Assembly: GCF_029101545.1 (NCBI RefSeq)
Contig: NZ_CP118866.1
Span: 248,001-312,000 of the forward strand
DNA: 64,000 nucleotides
From: Amygdalobacter indicium
Lineage (GTDB): Bacteria; Bacillota; Clostridia; Saccharofermentanales; Fastidiosipilaceae
Direction of reading: 5' to 3'
The notes beneath the pieces are model-generated. The model was not told the DNA's origin, searched no databases, and saw only the letters and a program-made list of their open reading frames with translations. Of the stretch, positions 27,801 to 36,910 are shown one piece after another. The position numbers were made by a program, and so were the translations under genes. How positions within the stretch are numbered: the first letter of the stretch is position 1; each line of letters opens with the position of its first letter.

Positions 27801-30800
27801 AGCTTTGAAGGAGTTCAGCACTAATAAAGACAAGCTGAACGCTGCTTTGGGACGATTGGGCAAGGTCAATACCGGTAAGAGCGAAACGGGTGTAGCGGAC
27901 GAAACAAAGGCGGATCCTATTTATCAAAATGCGACTGACGAAGAGAAAAGAGCTTATGCCGACGCTTTGGCCAAGGCCCAACAATTGGCAGCCGATCCGA
28001 ACGCTTCCCAAAAAGATGTCAATCAGACGGTTGAAGCTCTGAAGCAGGCGAAAGCAGCCCTGGACAAACGTGCTACCAATAAGCAAAAATTGGATTCCGG
28101 CATCCACCAAAGCTTCGACAATCCCGAACCTGACAATGAGTCAAAGCGCAGCGTTTTCTACAAAAACGCTAAAACCAAGGCGGATAACAACGATCAGGAC
28201 GCACAAACGGCCATCGATAATTACGATCAGGCTTTACAGGCGGCCAAAGAGCAGTTGAAAAATGACAAAGCGACGCAGAAACAGGTGGATGAAGCTTTGC
28301 AGAAGTTGCAGGATTCCGAAAAAGTTCTGCATGAAAAGTATCAGACGAATGTCAACGATTTAACTAAAGCTTTGGCGGATAACGTTACGAATTATTTGAA
28401 TCCGGCTTATTTCAACGCCTATAACAAAGCCCAAAAAGGTGATGAACAGGCGAAAAAGGATTTCCAAGCCTACAATGAAGCTTATCAAAAAGCCAAGGCT
28501 TTGAAGAAAAAGTTGGAACAAATGCAGCAAACGCCAGCCCAAGCTCCGACGCAAGAGGAAATTGATGCGGCGAAGAAGCAACTGAACGATACAAGAGCAA
28601 TAATCGATAAGTATTCTACAGATGATAAAGACTTGCAGAATGCAGTTGATGACGATACTACAGTGCAACAAACTCCTGCTTATAAAAATGTAACAGCATG
28701 CAGTAACGATAATTCGGATCCTGAGGCTAGTGAAAAAGCCAAACAGGTGCTGGAGCGTTATGAGAATGCGCTGGAGCATGCCCGGGCAGTTTTAGGCAAT
28801 AAATTGGAAAAGGATATATACAAGAGCGGAGACAAGCAGGGGCAGGAAATCCCGACAAGCAATATCCCGAATAAGGACGGTGATGTTCTCGACCCGCATT
28901 ATTTAGACGATATTCAATCGCATGCCAAGGGTGAAGCTTTGCAGGCGGACGTGGAAGCGGCGCTCAAAGAATTGCAGGAGGCGACACAGGCATTTGCTGC
29001 TTATAACACCGATACGCAGAAGCTGCGCGATTCTGTCAATAAGGATGATCGGACGAAGGCCGGAGTAGGCTATAAAAACTCCGCCGATCCGAATAAAATC
29101 TTTACCAGCGGAGCTGACAGCGGCAAAGAAGATCCGTCGACCTATGATCAAAGTAAAGCGTTGGCGAAAAAATATGACGAGGCTTTGGCTACAGCTAAAG
29201 TCGTGTTGAATAAGTCCGATGCTACTCAGGCAGAGGTCAATGCTGCTTTGAAAGCTTTGGAAGATGCCCGGAAAGATGTGGAAGGAAATGTTTCTTCGAC
29301 CGCTGATTTGAAGGATTTAATCAATACAAACAACTTGGATGATATGAAAGATTCGCCGGCTTATCGGAATATGGCGGAGCAGAGCTTCAGAAAGCTTAAA
29401 GCTGACGGCAGCGGCTATGAGCCGGACACGGAGAAAAATGCCAAGGCGAAGGCGGCAAAGGAGAAATTTGATGCCGCTTATAAGCAGGCTAAGAAATTAA
29501 TGGCCAAAAACGAAGATGAGCAGCCGGCAAATCGCCCGACGCAAAAAGAAATTAATGAGGCCTGGAAGGCGCTGAATGAGGCGGCGAAAGGTTTATCGGC
29601 GTTCAAAAATGAAGGTGAATTTGCAACCGATACGCAAAAACTGCAAGATTTGGTGCAAAAAAGCGAGAGCAATGATCCGGCTACAGGTTTCCAAGTCGAT
29701 CCGGCGTATTTGAATGCTTTGTATGACAAATCTAAATCGCAAGCGAATCCTGCCGCATTAACCGCTTTTAATGATGCTTTGACGGCGGCGAAGAATTTGT
29801 TGGATTCGACCGGAAATACCTGTTCTGATACTATGTGCAGCAGAGCGTTGCCGTCGCAAAAAGCCGTCGATGAAGCTTTTGATAATTTGCAAGATGCGAT
29901 CAAGGCGCTGAAAGAGCAGTACAAGACGAATACGGAGGCCTTGCAAAACGAGAAGGACTATTGTAACGACAGCTTACCTGCTACACCGGAGTATAAAAAC
30001 GCCGTGAAGGATCAAAGTCAGGAGGCCCAACAGGCAGTAGCGACATTTAACGAGGCTAAGCAGAAAGCGGACGAATTGCTTAACAATCCGAACGTGACTC
30101 AGGAAGCTGTAGATAAGCAATTGCAGGCTTTGCAGGCAGCACGTCAGGCCTTAGAAAAATATCAAACTGATGTTAAACCTTTACAGGATGAAGTAGATGA
30201 TAAAAACGGGCAGCTTAAATTTGAAGATTCCGTTCCTTATAAGAACGCTTTGGCGCAGGCACAGACAGCTCAAGGCGATGATGCTAAAGCCAAACTGGCG
30301 GATTATAATCAAAAATTACAGGCAGCCAATGATCTTATTCGGAAAGTAAAAGAACCGGATGCTAATTTGCCGGCAGATCAATGCCCGACCAATGAAGATG
30401 TGCAAAAAGCTTTGACAGATTTGCAGGCGGCAAAAGAGGCGATCGGTAATGCTTTCAAGACGGATATTACCGTTTTGCAGAAGGAAATTAATGATCAGGA
30501 CGATACGGGTGCAGCTTATGTGCCGCAGTTTGCCGATACTGTTCAATATAAGAACTTATTGGCCAAAACTGTCGACGGGCAGAAGCATCCTGATTTGACA
30601 GCTTATGAGCAGGCTTTGCAAGTTGCCAACGATTTGATTAAGCAACAGCAAAAGCCGGCTGCCGGTCAACAGGGACCGACACAGGCGCAGGTTGATGATG
30701 CCTTAAGTAAATTGCGGGAGATAAAATCTAAAATCAAGCAGAATCATAATACGACGACGGTTGATTTGCAGAATGAAGTTAATACGGACGATGATTTCCA

Positions 30801-31524
30801 AAACAGCCCGACTTACAGGAATGCTGCAGCTGCTGCAGATCCGGCCGGCAAGCAGGCAATTAACGCCTATCAGCAGCAATTGCAGGCAGCGCAAGAACTG
30901 TTGGATCTCTTTAATAATCCGCAGACACAGGATGACAAACGCCCGACGCAAGCGCAAATTGATGCAGCGTTGCAGGCCTTGAAGCAGGCAAAAGCTGAAA
31001 TTGATAAGTATCAGACAAACGTTGCGGCTTTGGCAGCTGAAACGGCCAAGTCATCCGATCCGGCTGTTCAACCGCCGACTGCAGGCAGCTTTGAAGCAAG
31101 CGTGGAATTCAAGGATGCAAAAGACAGGAAAGATCCGGCTTCTCAAGCTTTGGTGCAAAAGTACGAAACAGCTTTGGCCAATGCGCGGGACATATTGCAG
31201 AAACATAAAGATCCTAATGCTTCAGCAAAAGATAAGCCGTCTCAGGCTGAGGTTGATGCGGCCCTGAAAGCTTTGCAGGAGGCCAAGTCGGCAATAGTTA
31301 ATTCTTATACGCCGCCTTTTGTTGCTATCCCGGCATCTTTCTACGCCGAAGAGATTGCGCAACAGACAGCTGATGGCGGCAGCCTCCGTCAGGTTCACGG
31401 TGAACTTTTGAAAGGTAAAGTGGCCAAGACCGGAGAACAAGCCGGTATGTTCAGTGGCTTAGGCGGATTAAGCGCTTTGTTGGGTATAGGTTTGGGAGCA
31501 GCGAAAAGGAGAAAAAGACGTTAA
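24871..31524 (+). CDS. Giant FIVAR/Ebh-like repeat surface protein with VAKTGE signal
   Basis: 2217 residues. A long basic N terminus and signal sequence cleave near VMA59. An N-terminal domain (about 140-290) starts KVPNMYSWGTADNVF, followed by Lys/Gln-rich and beta-rich regions to about 790. From about 795 to 2147 there are roughly 14 helical repeats of 80-130 residues. Each has a Y(K/R/Q)NA-like motif, a helix like YDQALQAAKEQL, a (T/S)Q.(E/D)V..AL..L..A linker helix and a closing YxTN...L segment, as in FIVAR/Ebh-type matrix-binding proteins. The sorting signal VAKTGE (2184-2189), hydrophobic stretch and KRRKRR tail end it. Probable long stalk adhesin. ATG 24877 is an alternative start. 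Confidence 0.88.
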   Translation: MVMSNSKLSKRNYKRRTDKATQSSSAQIKDAHKAAVLTVGAAGVLVGASLVFNPTAVMAENADQPVKPVKPQELKEQVQQQNVAAATSGSKVKVVDRQSQTEKAAASGSQDNKAAEDRATAPKNDATQADKTINISQQNKDKVPNMYSWGTADNVFSKDGNKLDVTINIAKPEEGKISRVVVFPAVNNDLTSKNIKNSIDYDSSDKDAHRNYSGVYAFTNNADGSACLKINENFRDGQIGAATKYAGNRNIAVYVTKMVNGKEQEVLLYRTNVWRAGTLVPPKSAGSIVLKYNEKLTADKLQEQLKEAAANQPTEADNNKTVNEQIVAASTAPKVGVTSKDKKFTNTPDKPEEKLPQSKYAYDQKATDAVNQVQKTETTVAGKQENTYATGTSTVNTNLVTDQGLKSPDIPVTVARYDDRIEKPVVDDPTALTEEQRNEIKQKLARLNKVATDAVQFDDQGNVTIKFQGVEESKLPKLKVSDLVIKRLQEKEIVVPAKDKATVIYNPIGYSQAELERMKDAIYQANKDNPNLHLTSKDQIKLSYVDGNTTVGKNIQGISNGMAENTITVEIKTDKAQVSFTSDVKNEKLTRLVDIRKDYDVSWTKQKMDGRESDEGFEWSEDHKTLIYRYDSSKAISFKSGEVLKLLQATAKKGNDGQPLVQGLRDLKGDEGRTLEREGRNGKPTKSHMHYVLDENDQPTGVLDLGVMGGPYWNGDPAVTNSDKDLGEKEAKVGKYTWDKEAQPIEVAAKDNQVFKARLFVAPYEMSYYTSLYGNPRNTTKAINVIFVPQTKNKKKDLAAAVDKYKLAEDTKKPTNSAYYNADQDKKDAYDQALKHAKEVLERQAVKGNDDDSKLSEQDKADIDNAAIKLQQAEKELNGQATAKADLQKSIDANGKRPEGSNPAVAGTVTAPEYQNVTDGVFLQPDGQPDTAKNNKAQQAKTKYDQALAAAEKINKDPNATQAEVDKAKAELDTAREALKEFSTNKDKLNAALGRLGKVNTGKSETGVADETKADPIYQNATDEEKRAYADALAKAQQLAADPNASQKDVNQTVEALKQAKAALDKRATNKQKLDSGIHQSFDNPEPDNESKRSVFYKNAKTKADNNDQDAQTAIDNYDQALQAAKEQLKNDKATQKQVDEALQKLQDSEKVLHEKYQTNVNDLTKALADNVTNYLNPAYFNAYNKAQKGDEQAKKDFQAYNEAYQKAKALKKKLEQMQQTPAQAPTQEEIDAAKKQLNDTRAIIDKYSTDDKDLQNAVDDDTTVQQTPAYKNVTACSNDNSDPEASEKAKQVLERYENALEHARAVLGNKLEKDIYKSGDKQGQEIPTSNIPNKDGDVLDPHYLDDIQSHAKGEALQADVEAALKELQEATQAFAAYNTDTQKLRDSVNKDDRTKAGVGYKNSADPNKIFTSGADSGKEDPSTYDQSKALAKKYDEALATAKVVLNKSDATQAEVNAALKALEDARKDVEGNVSSTADLKDLINTNNLDDMKDSPAYRNMAEQSFRKLKADGSGYEPDTEKNAKAKAAKEKFDAAYKQAKKLMAKNEDEQPANRPTQKEINEAWKALNEAAKGLSAFKNEGEFATDTQKLQDLVQKSESNDPATGFQVDPAYLNALYDKSKSQANPAALTAFNDALTAAKNLLDSTGNTCSDTMCSRALPSQKAVDEAFDNLQDAIKALKEQYKTNTEALQNEKDYCNDSLPATPEYKNAVKDQSQEAQQAVATFNEAKQKADELLNNPNVTQEAVDKQLQALQAARQALEKYQTDVKPLQDEVDDKNGQLKFEDSVPYKNALAQAQTAQGDDAKAKLADYNQKLQAANDLIRKVKEPDANLPADQCPTNEDVQKALTDLQAAKEAIGNAFKTDITVLQKEINDQDDTGAAYVPQFADTVQYKNLLAKTVDGQKHPDLTAYEQALQVANDLIKQQQKPAAGQQGPTQAQVDDALSKLREIKSKIKQNHNTTTVDLQNEVNTDDDFQNSPTYRNAAAAADPAGKQAINAYQQQLQAAQELLDLFNNPQTQDDKRPTQAQIDAALQALKQAKAEIDKYQTNVAALAAETAKSSDPAVQPPTAGSFEASVEFKDAKDRKDPASQALVQKYETALANARDILQKHKDPNASAKDKPSQAEVDAALKALQEAKSAIVNSYTPPFVAIPASFYAEEIAQQTADGGSLRQVHGELLKGKVAKTGEQAGMFSGLGGLSALLGIGLGAAKRRKRR

Positions 31525-31556
31525 GTTTTTGAAACTTTAATTATCTTCGCTTTCAG

Positions 31557-31588
31557 CGCAGCGTTCGTTTGAGGACGCTGCGTTTTTT
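31557..31588 (+). terminator. Terminator of giant surface gene
   Basis: Perfect stem CGCAGCGT (31557-31564) and ACGCTGCG (31575-31582) followed by TTTTTT. Confidence 0.85.
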
Positions 31589-31731
31589 GTGTGAAGTGCC
31601 GGTTCAGTAAGACGCGGGCAGGCATTCGGTAAAAGTTTTATAATTTGCTCTTTTAACAAATTTGTTATATAATGCGATAAAAGTTGACGATTTGTTAAAC
31701 AATAAAAGATTTGTGGAGAGCGGAGGATTAT

Positions 31732-32460
31732 ATGGAAATAACAAGTTTGAGCTTAAGTGTACGTGATTTCGGCTGTAATGTGGTTTTCGCACCGGAATTG
31801 CAGAAACCGGTGGAGATTGTCAATTTTGCTGAATATTTCACGGTAAGCGTGCAGGATGGCAGACTGAAAATTGAGCAATCCGCACCGTATGTCCGTAAAG
31901 TTACAAACTTAACAGATTTTTTCACTTCTCGCCGGGTACTGATTCGTTTGCAACAATCAGCTTTTGAATTGCTTACGGTTAATTGTTGTGCCTATGTGCA
32001 AATCAACAAGCTGCAACTGCAGCAATGCTCCGTTAAGGCCGTTGCCGGCAGTGTCCGTTTACATGATTGCAAGGTGAATAAATTGCTGCTTAAAGGTAAT
32101 GCTGCTTCTTTTAATTGTGAGACTTTGGGAGAAATGGAAAATGTTAATGTTAATGTCAACAGCAGTTCCCTGCATTTCAGCGAGCTTTCTGTACGGGAAG
32201 CGGAATTTAACGTAGATTGTTCAGCTTGTAATTTTCATAATGTGCAGATAACGGAAAAGTTGAATCTGGAGTTGTGCAACACTTCTTTTTCCTGGAATGA
32301 TCCGCCGCAGGAAGCTAATGTTGATGTCAGTAATGATAATAGTGTCGTGCGCTATTATGGCCGCTTGTTACATTCCGGCAGGTCGACCTGTCAAAATGAT
32401 GATGTTTTACGTTTGAATATCCGGAGTAACAATGTCAACAGTTCGGTGAAATTAGGTTAA
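31732..32460 (+). CDS. DUF4097-like beta-repeat protein (second copy)
   Basis: 242 residues, no signal peptide or membrane segment. Repeating short beta strands (LNCCAYVQINKLQLQQCSVK type, NVNVNVNSSSLHFSELSV) indicate a beta-helix-like fold related to DUF4097 proteins. Unusually cysteine-rich for a cytoplasmic protein (about eight Cys). Start at 31732 set by GGAGGA six nt upstream. As with 11189, it lies immediately upstream of a VAKTGE surface gene. Function unknown; the resemblance to 11189 is in fold and pattern, not close identity. Confidence 0.5.
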   Translation: MEITSLSLSVRDFGCNVVFAPELQKPVEIVNFAEYFTVSVQDGRLKIEQSAPYVRKVTNLTDFFTSRRVLIRLQQSAFELLTVNCCAYVQINKLQLQQCSVKAVAGSVRLHDCKVNKLLLKGNAASFNCETLGEMENVNVNVNSSSLHFSELSVREAEFNVDCSACNFHNVQITEKLNLELCNTSFSWNDPPQEANVDVSNDNSVVRYYGRLLHSGRSTCQNDDVLRLNIRSNNVNSSVKLG

Positions 32461-32594
32461 AATTTGCTCTTTCAGGTGCCGCAGGGGCGGGGCAGTCTTT
32501 GCCTGCAAGTCACATTGTCACAAGCTTGTAATAGCTTAAAATCGATTTTGCTCTTACAATGACCTATATATTGAATTGAAGTAGGTTTGTCGGC

Positions 32595-34451
32595 ATGAAT
32601 TTCAGGCAGAGTAATAAAGTTGCAGTTATTGTTTTAATCAGTTTTTTGGCGGTATTAAGCGCTTCGCCGTGTTTGTGCGCGGCAGCAACAGATCCGGGCG
32701 CTCCGGCAGATCCGACGGCGGTCCTTTTGGACGCTGAACCGGCGGATAATCTGGAGAAAAAAGAGGAAAATGATACTTCTATCACCTTTCACCGCAAGCA
32801 GGATTTAGCGGTTAAAAATCCATTCCCGGAGATTATTTCGGAGGCGGAAATTGAAGCGTTGGATGATAAAAAATATGAAGCAGCAATTACAAAGTTCTTT
32901 TTTACAAGGGATGGAGCGAATGCTCAACCTGAGCCTTTAACAAAGCTCGATATGCCGAAAGTCAAGGGAAAATTAACTGTATATATGGCGTTTAAGCATG
33001 CTGATGAGCATGGACGCCCGCAAGGTGTATTTGCTACCTGCGGTCAAAACAGGCACGTGCCTCCGTTGCAAGATGGCAGTATTTACGCCGGTTCGGATAC
33101 TTTGACAAAATATGATACACAATCTTTCACTATGGAATTTAACGGAAAAGTTGTAGCGCAAAACAGCTTAAAGGCTGTACAAATAAATGTTGATACCTTT
33201 AAAAATAATGTATATATGAAAATGACATATGATGTTGATCCTGCTGCTGAACGTTTGCTTTTTAATTTGGGCTCTACAGGAACTGTAGGAGGATATACGC
33301 AGACCTTTATACATTTAGAGTTCAATCCGCCGACCAAAGCCACCTTCCATTTTGTCGACGATTTTGCTTACAGACACTTACAGAATTTGCCGCTTGCTGC
33401 CGCCCTGCCGGAAAGAGGCAACAGCGACAGACATCCGTTGTTAAGTGCGGAGGAAAATAAGAAGGGCACAATCTTATCGGCTCTGCCTTTCACACCTATC
33501 GCCGGTCTGCCCGATTTGATAACAGCACAGGATACAGGAATTGCCTATTATATGAGAAATACATCCGGTGATGTCAAAACTCCGCTGCTGTCCTATGCCG
33601 GAGAGGGTAAGGCTGATGCATCCAAACATCCGACTTTAGAAGCATTGACCGGGCAGCAAGTTCCGGGATATATCTATTATGCTAATGATATCGACAAGCC
33701 GGAGGGCGGTGTTTTTGCTGATAATAACGAGACTAAAGACAAGCCGGGCAATCATTATTTGTCTTTCGCTTACAAAATGAAAGACGGCAAGCCGGTAGAG
33801 CGCCTGACAAACAAGCATTACTATCTCACATATCGTGCCATACCGACTAAAGTGGCAGTTCAACAATATGTGGAAGAAGACGGCAAGAAAAAGCCGATTA
33901 CGCAAGGTAAATACGATCTTTACCGCAAAGACGGCGTGAAAGAGACTTTGGTTTGTCGGAATACAGCTCTCAGTTCTGATTTTGCCCAAGACACGGCACC
34001 GGACTTATCTGAGCTGGTAAATGTCGTGAAAAATACGGCTGCTTATAAGCAAGAGGGATATTATCAAACAGATAAAGGCTTGTATTTAATCCCGGGCGAT
34101 TATATTTTACGGCAAACAGAAAAAGTCGCAGGTTATGCAGCGGTACCCGATCTTAAATTTACGGTTAAGCGGCAACTGCAAGCGGGGCAGCTCGGAGACT
34201 TAACCGGCGAGGAATCTACTTTGAAGACTTTAAGTGTTAAGTTGAAGAAAGAGACGCCGGCAGATTTACCGCGAGAGACTTCCGAAAAGACGCCGAAGCA
34301 GACGCTTTTGCCGGGAAATTACACAGCTGTTACAAGCGAAAAACGAGAGAATAAAAAAATTGTAGCCAAAACCGGGGAAACGGCAGAAGTCTTTAATTTC
34401 GGTTTATACTGTGCCTTGGGGGCGTTGGCGGCTTTGAAGCGCCGCAAATAA
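32595..34451 (+). CDS. Wall-anchored surface protein, paralogue of 36875 gene
   Basis: 618 residues with signal peptide (about 1-31). It shares a common layout with the minus-strand protein at 36875-38599: NPFPEII/V...AE, an ATFHFVDDFAYRHLQNL block (about 250), PGYIYYANDIDKPE (about 355), LTNKHYYLTYRAIPTKV (about 410) and a C-terminal DLYRKDG...Cna-B-like portion (about 430-560) ending in VKRQL/LKVKL strands. Sorting signal VAKTGE at 590-595, hydrophobic stretch, KRRK. First gene of an apparent operon with 34473 and 35744. The shared N-terminal domain is not recognised. Confidence 0.8.
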   Translation: MNFRQSNKVAVIVLISFLAVLSASPCLCAAATDPGAPADPTAVLLDAEPADNLEKKEENDTSITFHRKQDLAVKNPFPEIISEAEIEALDDKKYEAAITKFFFTRDGANAQPEPLTKLDMPKVKGKLTVYMAFKHADEHGRPQGVFATCGQNRHVPPLQDGSIYAGSDTLTKYDTQSFTMEFNGKVVAQNSLKAVQINVDTFKNNVYMKMTYDVDPAAERLLFNLGSTGTVGGYTQTFIHLEFNPPTKATFHFVDDFAYRHLQNLPLAAALPERGNSDRHPLLSAEENKKGTILSALPFTPIAGLPDLITAQDTGIAYYMRNTSGDVKTPLLSYAGEGKADASKHPTLEALTGQQVPGYIYYANDIDKPEGGVFADNNETKDKPGNHYLSFAYKMKDGKPVERLTNKHYYLTYRAIPTKVAVQQYVEEDGKKKPITQGKYDLYRKDGVKETLVCRNTALSSDFAQDTAPDLSELVNVVKNTAAYKQEGYYQTDKGLYLIPGDYILRQTEKVAGYAAVPDLKFTVKRQLQAGQLGDLTGEESTLKTLSVKLKKETPADLPRETSEKTPKQTLLPGNYTAVTSEKRENKKIVAKTGETAEVFNFGLYCALGALAALKRRK

Positions 34452-34472
34452 CTTGTTGCCCGAGGTGATGAA

Positions 34473-35747
34473 ATGAGAAAATGGCGTTTGCTGCTGCTGT
34501 CCGTGCTGTTCAGTTTTTCCTTGCTTTTGTCGGCGTTAAATACGGTTGAAGCGGGAGAGCCTAAAGGCACGCCGGAAGAGTTGGCAAGCGGATTTTTCAT
34601 TGAAGCCCATGATATTACCGTGCCGCTGCATACTAACTATGACCCTTTAGCGCCGATTGATCGGATAAATATTAAATTGCCCGATAAAGACGGTAAAGAA
34701 GTTTGGCAGCACTTTAATAAGGGGACAAATTTCATTTACTATTCTACTTATGTCAGCTTTGACGGCAAAACAATGACAGCCCCATATAGCGGTTTCTGTA
34801 AGTGGTTCAGCGACGGCTTCGGTCGGGCGGGTTTTGCTTTTGACAAGCCGGGGACTTATCCGGTTTGGTATGTTGCTGAATATGACAGCAAACGGTGTAA
34901 AGCTAAAAAAATCAACATTACGGTAGTTGAACCGGAGAAGGCGCTTGCAGCCGCGCAATATGCTTATGAACTGAAAACTGACGGTTTGGATTATAAAACG
35001 CCTTTAACGCCGCAAGAACAGCAGATATCAAAAGTTTTGTTCGATAATTCCTCGCAGTGTCGGCAAAAAGCGGAAATTAAGCGAGTTGTTCACTATGTGG
35101 ATGAAGCAGGAAAGCAGCTTTTTCCGGATACCGAGCAGTTGATAACTTATAATTTTCAGAATAGAGTGGGCCGCAATATGGCCTGTATTGATGTCACCAA
35201 CAAACCGGACAAGTCGGTTGCCGGATTTTGGCGGGACTTTTGGACGTGTAAACAGGATACTTTTGCCGCTGTAACTATTCCGGAAAAAGAAGGGTATACG
35301 CATGATTTGACGGCAATTCCCGCCTGTAAGGTAACTTTGGCCGGGGCGAGTGAAACGGAACTGTTTGCTGTGGCTAATTGGCGTGAAAATCAAAATATGC
35401 TATCAGCTAAAGGTCGAGTTCTGGTCCCGTATGCCAATAAAGTGTGGTTCAATTTTTCTGCCGGAACAAGAGAGTACACGGTTGTTTATAAGAAAAAAGC
35501 ACCTACTGCTACTACTACCGGTAAACCTGCAGCAACTACAAGCAAAATTGTTCCGTCGGCAACGACAATAGCTGATAATTTCAGCCGTACGCCTGATGAA
35601 ACGGGGCTTAATTCTACCGGCATGGCCAAAAAGACGGTAGCCAAAACCGGTGAGAGCAAACAAGGTGCAATTCTTATTCTCGGAGGATTGTTATTAATAT
35701 CAGCGGTGGTGTACAGAACGGGAATTGAAGGACGAAATGACTATTGA
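34473..35747 (+). CDS. Wall-anchored protein with MucBP-like domain
   Basis: 424 residues. Signal peptide 1-27 (ends NTVEA). N-terminal beta domain (30-165) unrecognised. A region from about 205 to 345 starts RVVHYVDEAGKQLFPDTEQ and ends TREYTVVYKKK, the usual frame of MucBP-type mucin-binding repeats. Then a Thr/Ala linker and the sorting signal VAKTGE (389-394) with hydrophobic tail. It starts 21 bp after the previous stop behind GAGGTG and overlaps the MFS gene by 4 bp. Likely adhesin for mucins or other glycans (inference from domain). Confidence 0.78.
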   Translation: MRKWRLLLLSVLFSFSLLLSALNTVEAGEPKGTPEELASGFFIEAHDITVPLHTNYDPLAPIDRINIKLPDKDGKEVWQHFNKGTNFIYYSTYVSFDGKTMTAPYSGFCKWFSDGFGRAGFAFDKPGTYPVWYVAEYDSKRCKAKKINITVVEPEKALAAAQYAYELKTDGLDYKTPLTPQEQQISKVLFDNSSQCRQKAEIKRVVHYVDEAGKQLFPDTEQLITYNFQNRVGRNMACIDVTNKPDKSVAGFWRDFWTCKQDTFAAVTIPEKEGYTHDLTAIPACKVTLAGASETELFAVANWRENQNMLSAKGRVLVPYANKVWFNFSAGTREYTVVYKKKAPTATTTGKPAATTSKIVPSATTIADNFSRTPDETGLNSTGMAKKTVAKTGESKQGAILILGGLLLISAVVYRTGIEGRNDY

Positions 35748-36910
35748 CTATGTCGCCTGATATTTTACGCAGCAGACGGACTTTACCGTTGCCTTTACTT
35801 TTACTGATGTCCGCCATTACTTTCATGGCAATTTTGTGCGAACTTGTACCTTCAGGTTTGTTGCCGGTTATGGCAAGGGGGATGCATGTTCAGTTGACAC
35901 AGGCCGGGCAATTAATCGGCATTTATGCTTTGGCCTCGGCTGTTTGCGGGCTACCTTTAGTTTCGTTGACTGTAGCTTGTAATCGCAAAACTTTATTATT
36001 ATTTTTATTGAGCGGATTTTCCCTATCCAATTTTATTGTTGCTTGGGCGCCGGATTTTACTGTGGCTTTGGTCGGCCGGGCTTTAGGCGGGGTGTGTGCC
36101 GGCACCTTGTGGCCGATGATTACCGCTTACGGTATGACTTTAGCTCCCGTAACGGCTCAGGGCAGGGCAGTTACGATTATCATGGGAGGAATTACAGCAG
36201 GTATGGCTGTCGGCGTACCTTTTTTGACTTTTATCGGGAATTATTACGGTTATCGGGCGGCTATCCTGATTCTGGCTTGCCTGATTTTATTAATCGCAGT
36301 ATTGTGCTTCTTTTACCTTCCGAGTGTGGCAGGCGAAAAAAAGGCGGCAGCCAATTCACCTTGGACGATGTTAAAGAACCAAGGTGTTCTTTTGGTTGTT
36401 TTGCTGACCTTTTTGGCAGTCGGAGCTAATTACGGCGTTTATACATTTATTACAGATGTGGTGCGGGATTTGGGCTATCCGGGCGTAAATCAGGCGCAGT
36501 TGCTCTTCGGTGTCGGCTCAATTATTTCCGTTTGTTTAGCAATTAAGCTGATTGATCGCTATTTGCCCGTGCTGTTAATCGGGATATATGTTACCGGAAT
36601 CCTTGTCTTCCTCGGCTTCGCTCAGCTCGGACAGATATATTTGTTGGATGCCGGTTTCCTTCTGTGGGGCATAAGTTTCGGCTCTTTGAGCAGCATTTTC
36701 CAGACGGCGACAAGTAAACAGGTAAGTTCCGGGGTGGCGGTAGCTAACGCGTTGCAATCGGCATCGTTCAATTTTTCTATTATGTTCGGTTCCTTCGGAG
36801 CCGGTAAATTGCTGGAGCAAAGTAACAGTAAAATTATGCTTTATGCAGCAGCGGTGCTTTTAATTAGCGGTTTGTTAATTGCGCTTGTTAATCGGCGCAA
36901 AATGGCCTGA
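35744..36910 (+). CDS. MFS transporter (AraJ/DHA1-like efflux)
   Basis: 388-residue major facilitator with about 12 membrane helices. Typical features are VGRALGGVCAGTLWPM, the helix 4-5 region GRAVTIIMGG and a two-fold layout. It resembles arabinose-efflux/drug-efflux permeases of the DHA1 group. The start is either TTG 35744, overlapping the upstream stop as TTGA with GAAGG about 10 nt before, or ATG 35750. The 3' end overlaps the convergent surface gene by 36 bp. Substrate unknown; its place in a surface-protein operon is unusual. Confidence 0.85.
   Translation: MTMSPDILRSRRTLPLPLLLLMSAITFMAILCELVPSGLLPVMARGMHVQLTQAGQLIGIYALASAVCGLPLVSLTVACNRKTLLLFLLSGFSLSNFIVAWAPDFTVALVGRALGGVCAGTLWPMITAYGMTLAPVTAQGRAVTIIMGGITAGMAVGVPFLTFIGNYYGYRAAILILACLILLIAVLCFFYLPSVAGEKKAAANSPWTMLKNQGVLLVVLLTFLAVGANYGVYTFITDVVRDLGYPGVNQAQLLFGVGSIISVCLAIKLIDRYLPVLLIGIYVTGILVFLGFAQLGQIYLLDAGFLLWGISFGSLSSIFQTATSKQVSSGVAVANALQSASFNFSIMFGSFGAGKLLEQSNSKIMLYAAAVLLISGLLIALVNRRKMA

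Noticed and set aside
27253..31310. Tandem DNA repeat array in the giant surface gene
   Set aside because: Repetition is clear at protein level only; unit lengths and bases differ too much for a DNA repeat array.
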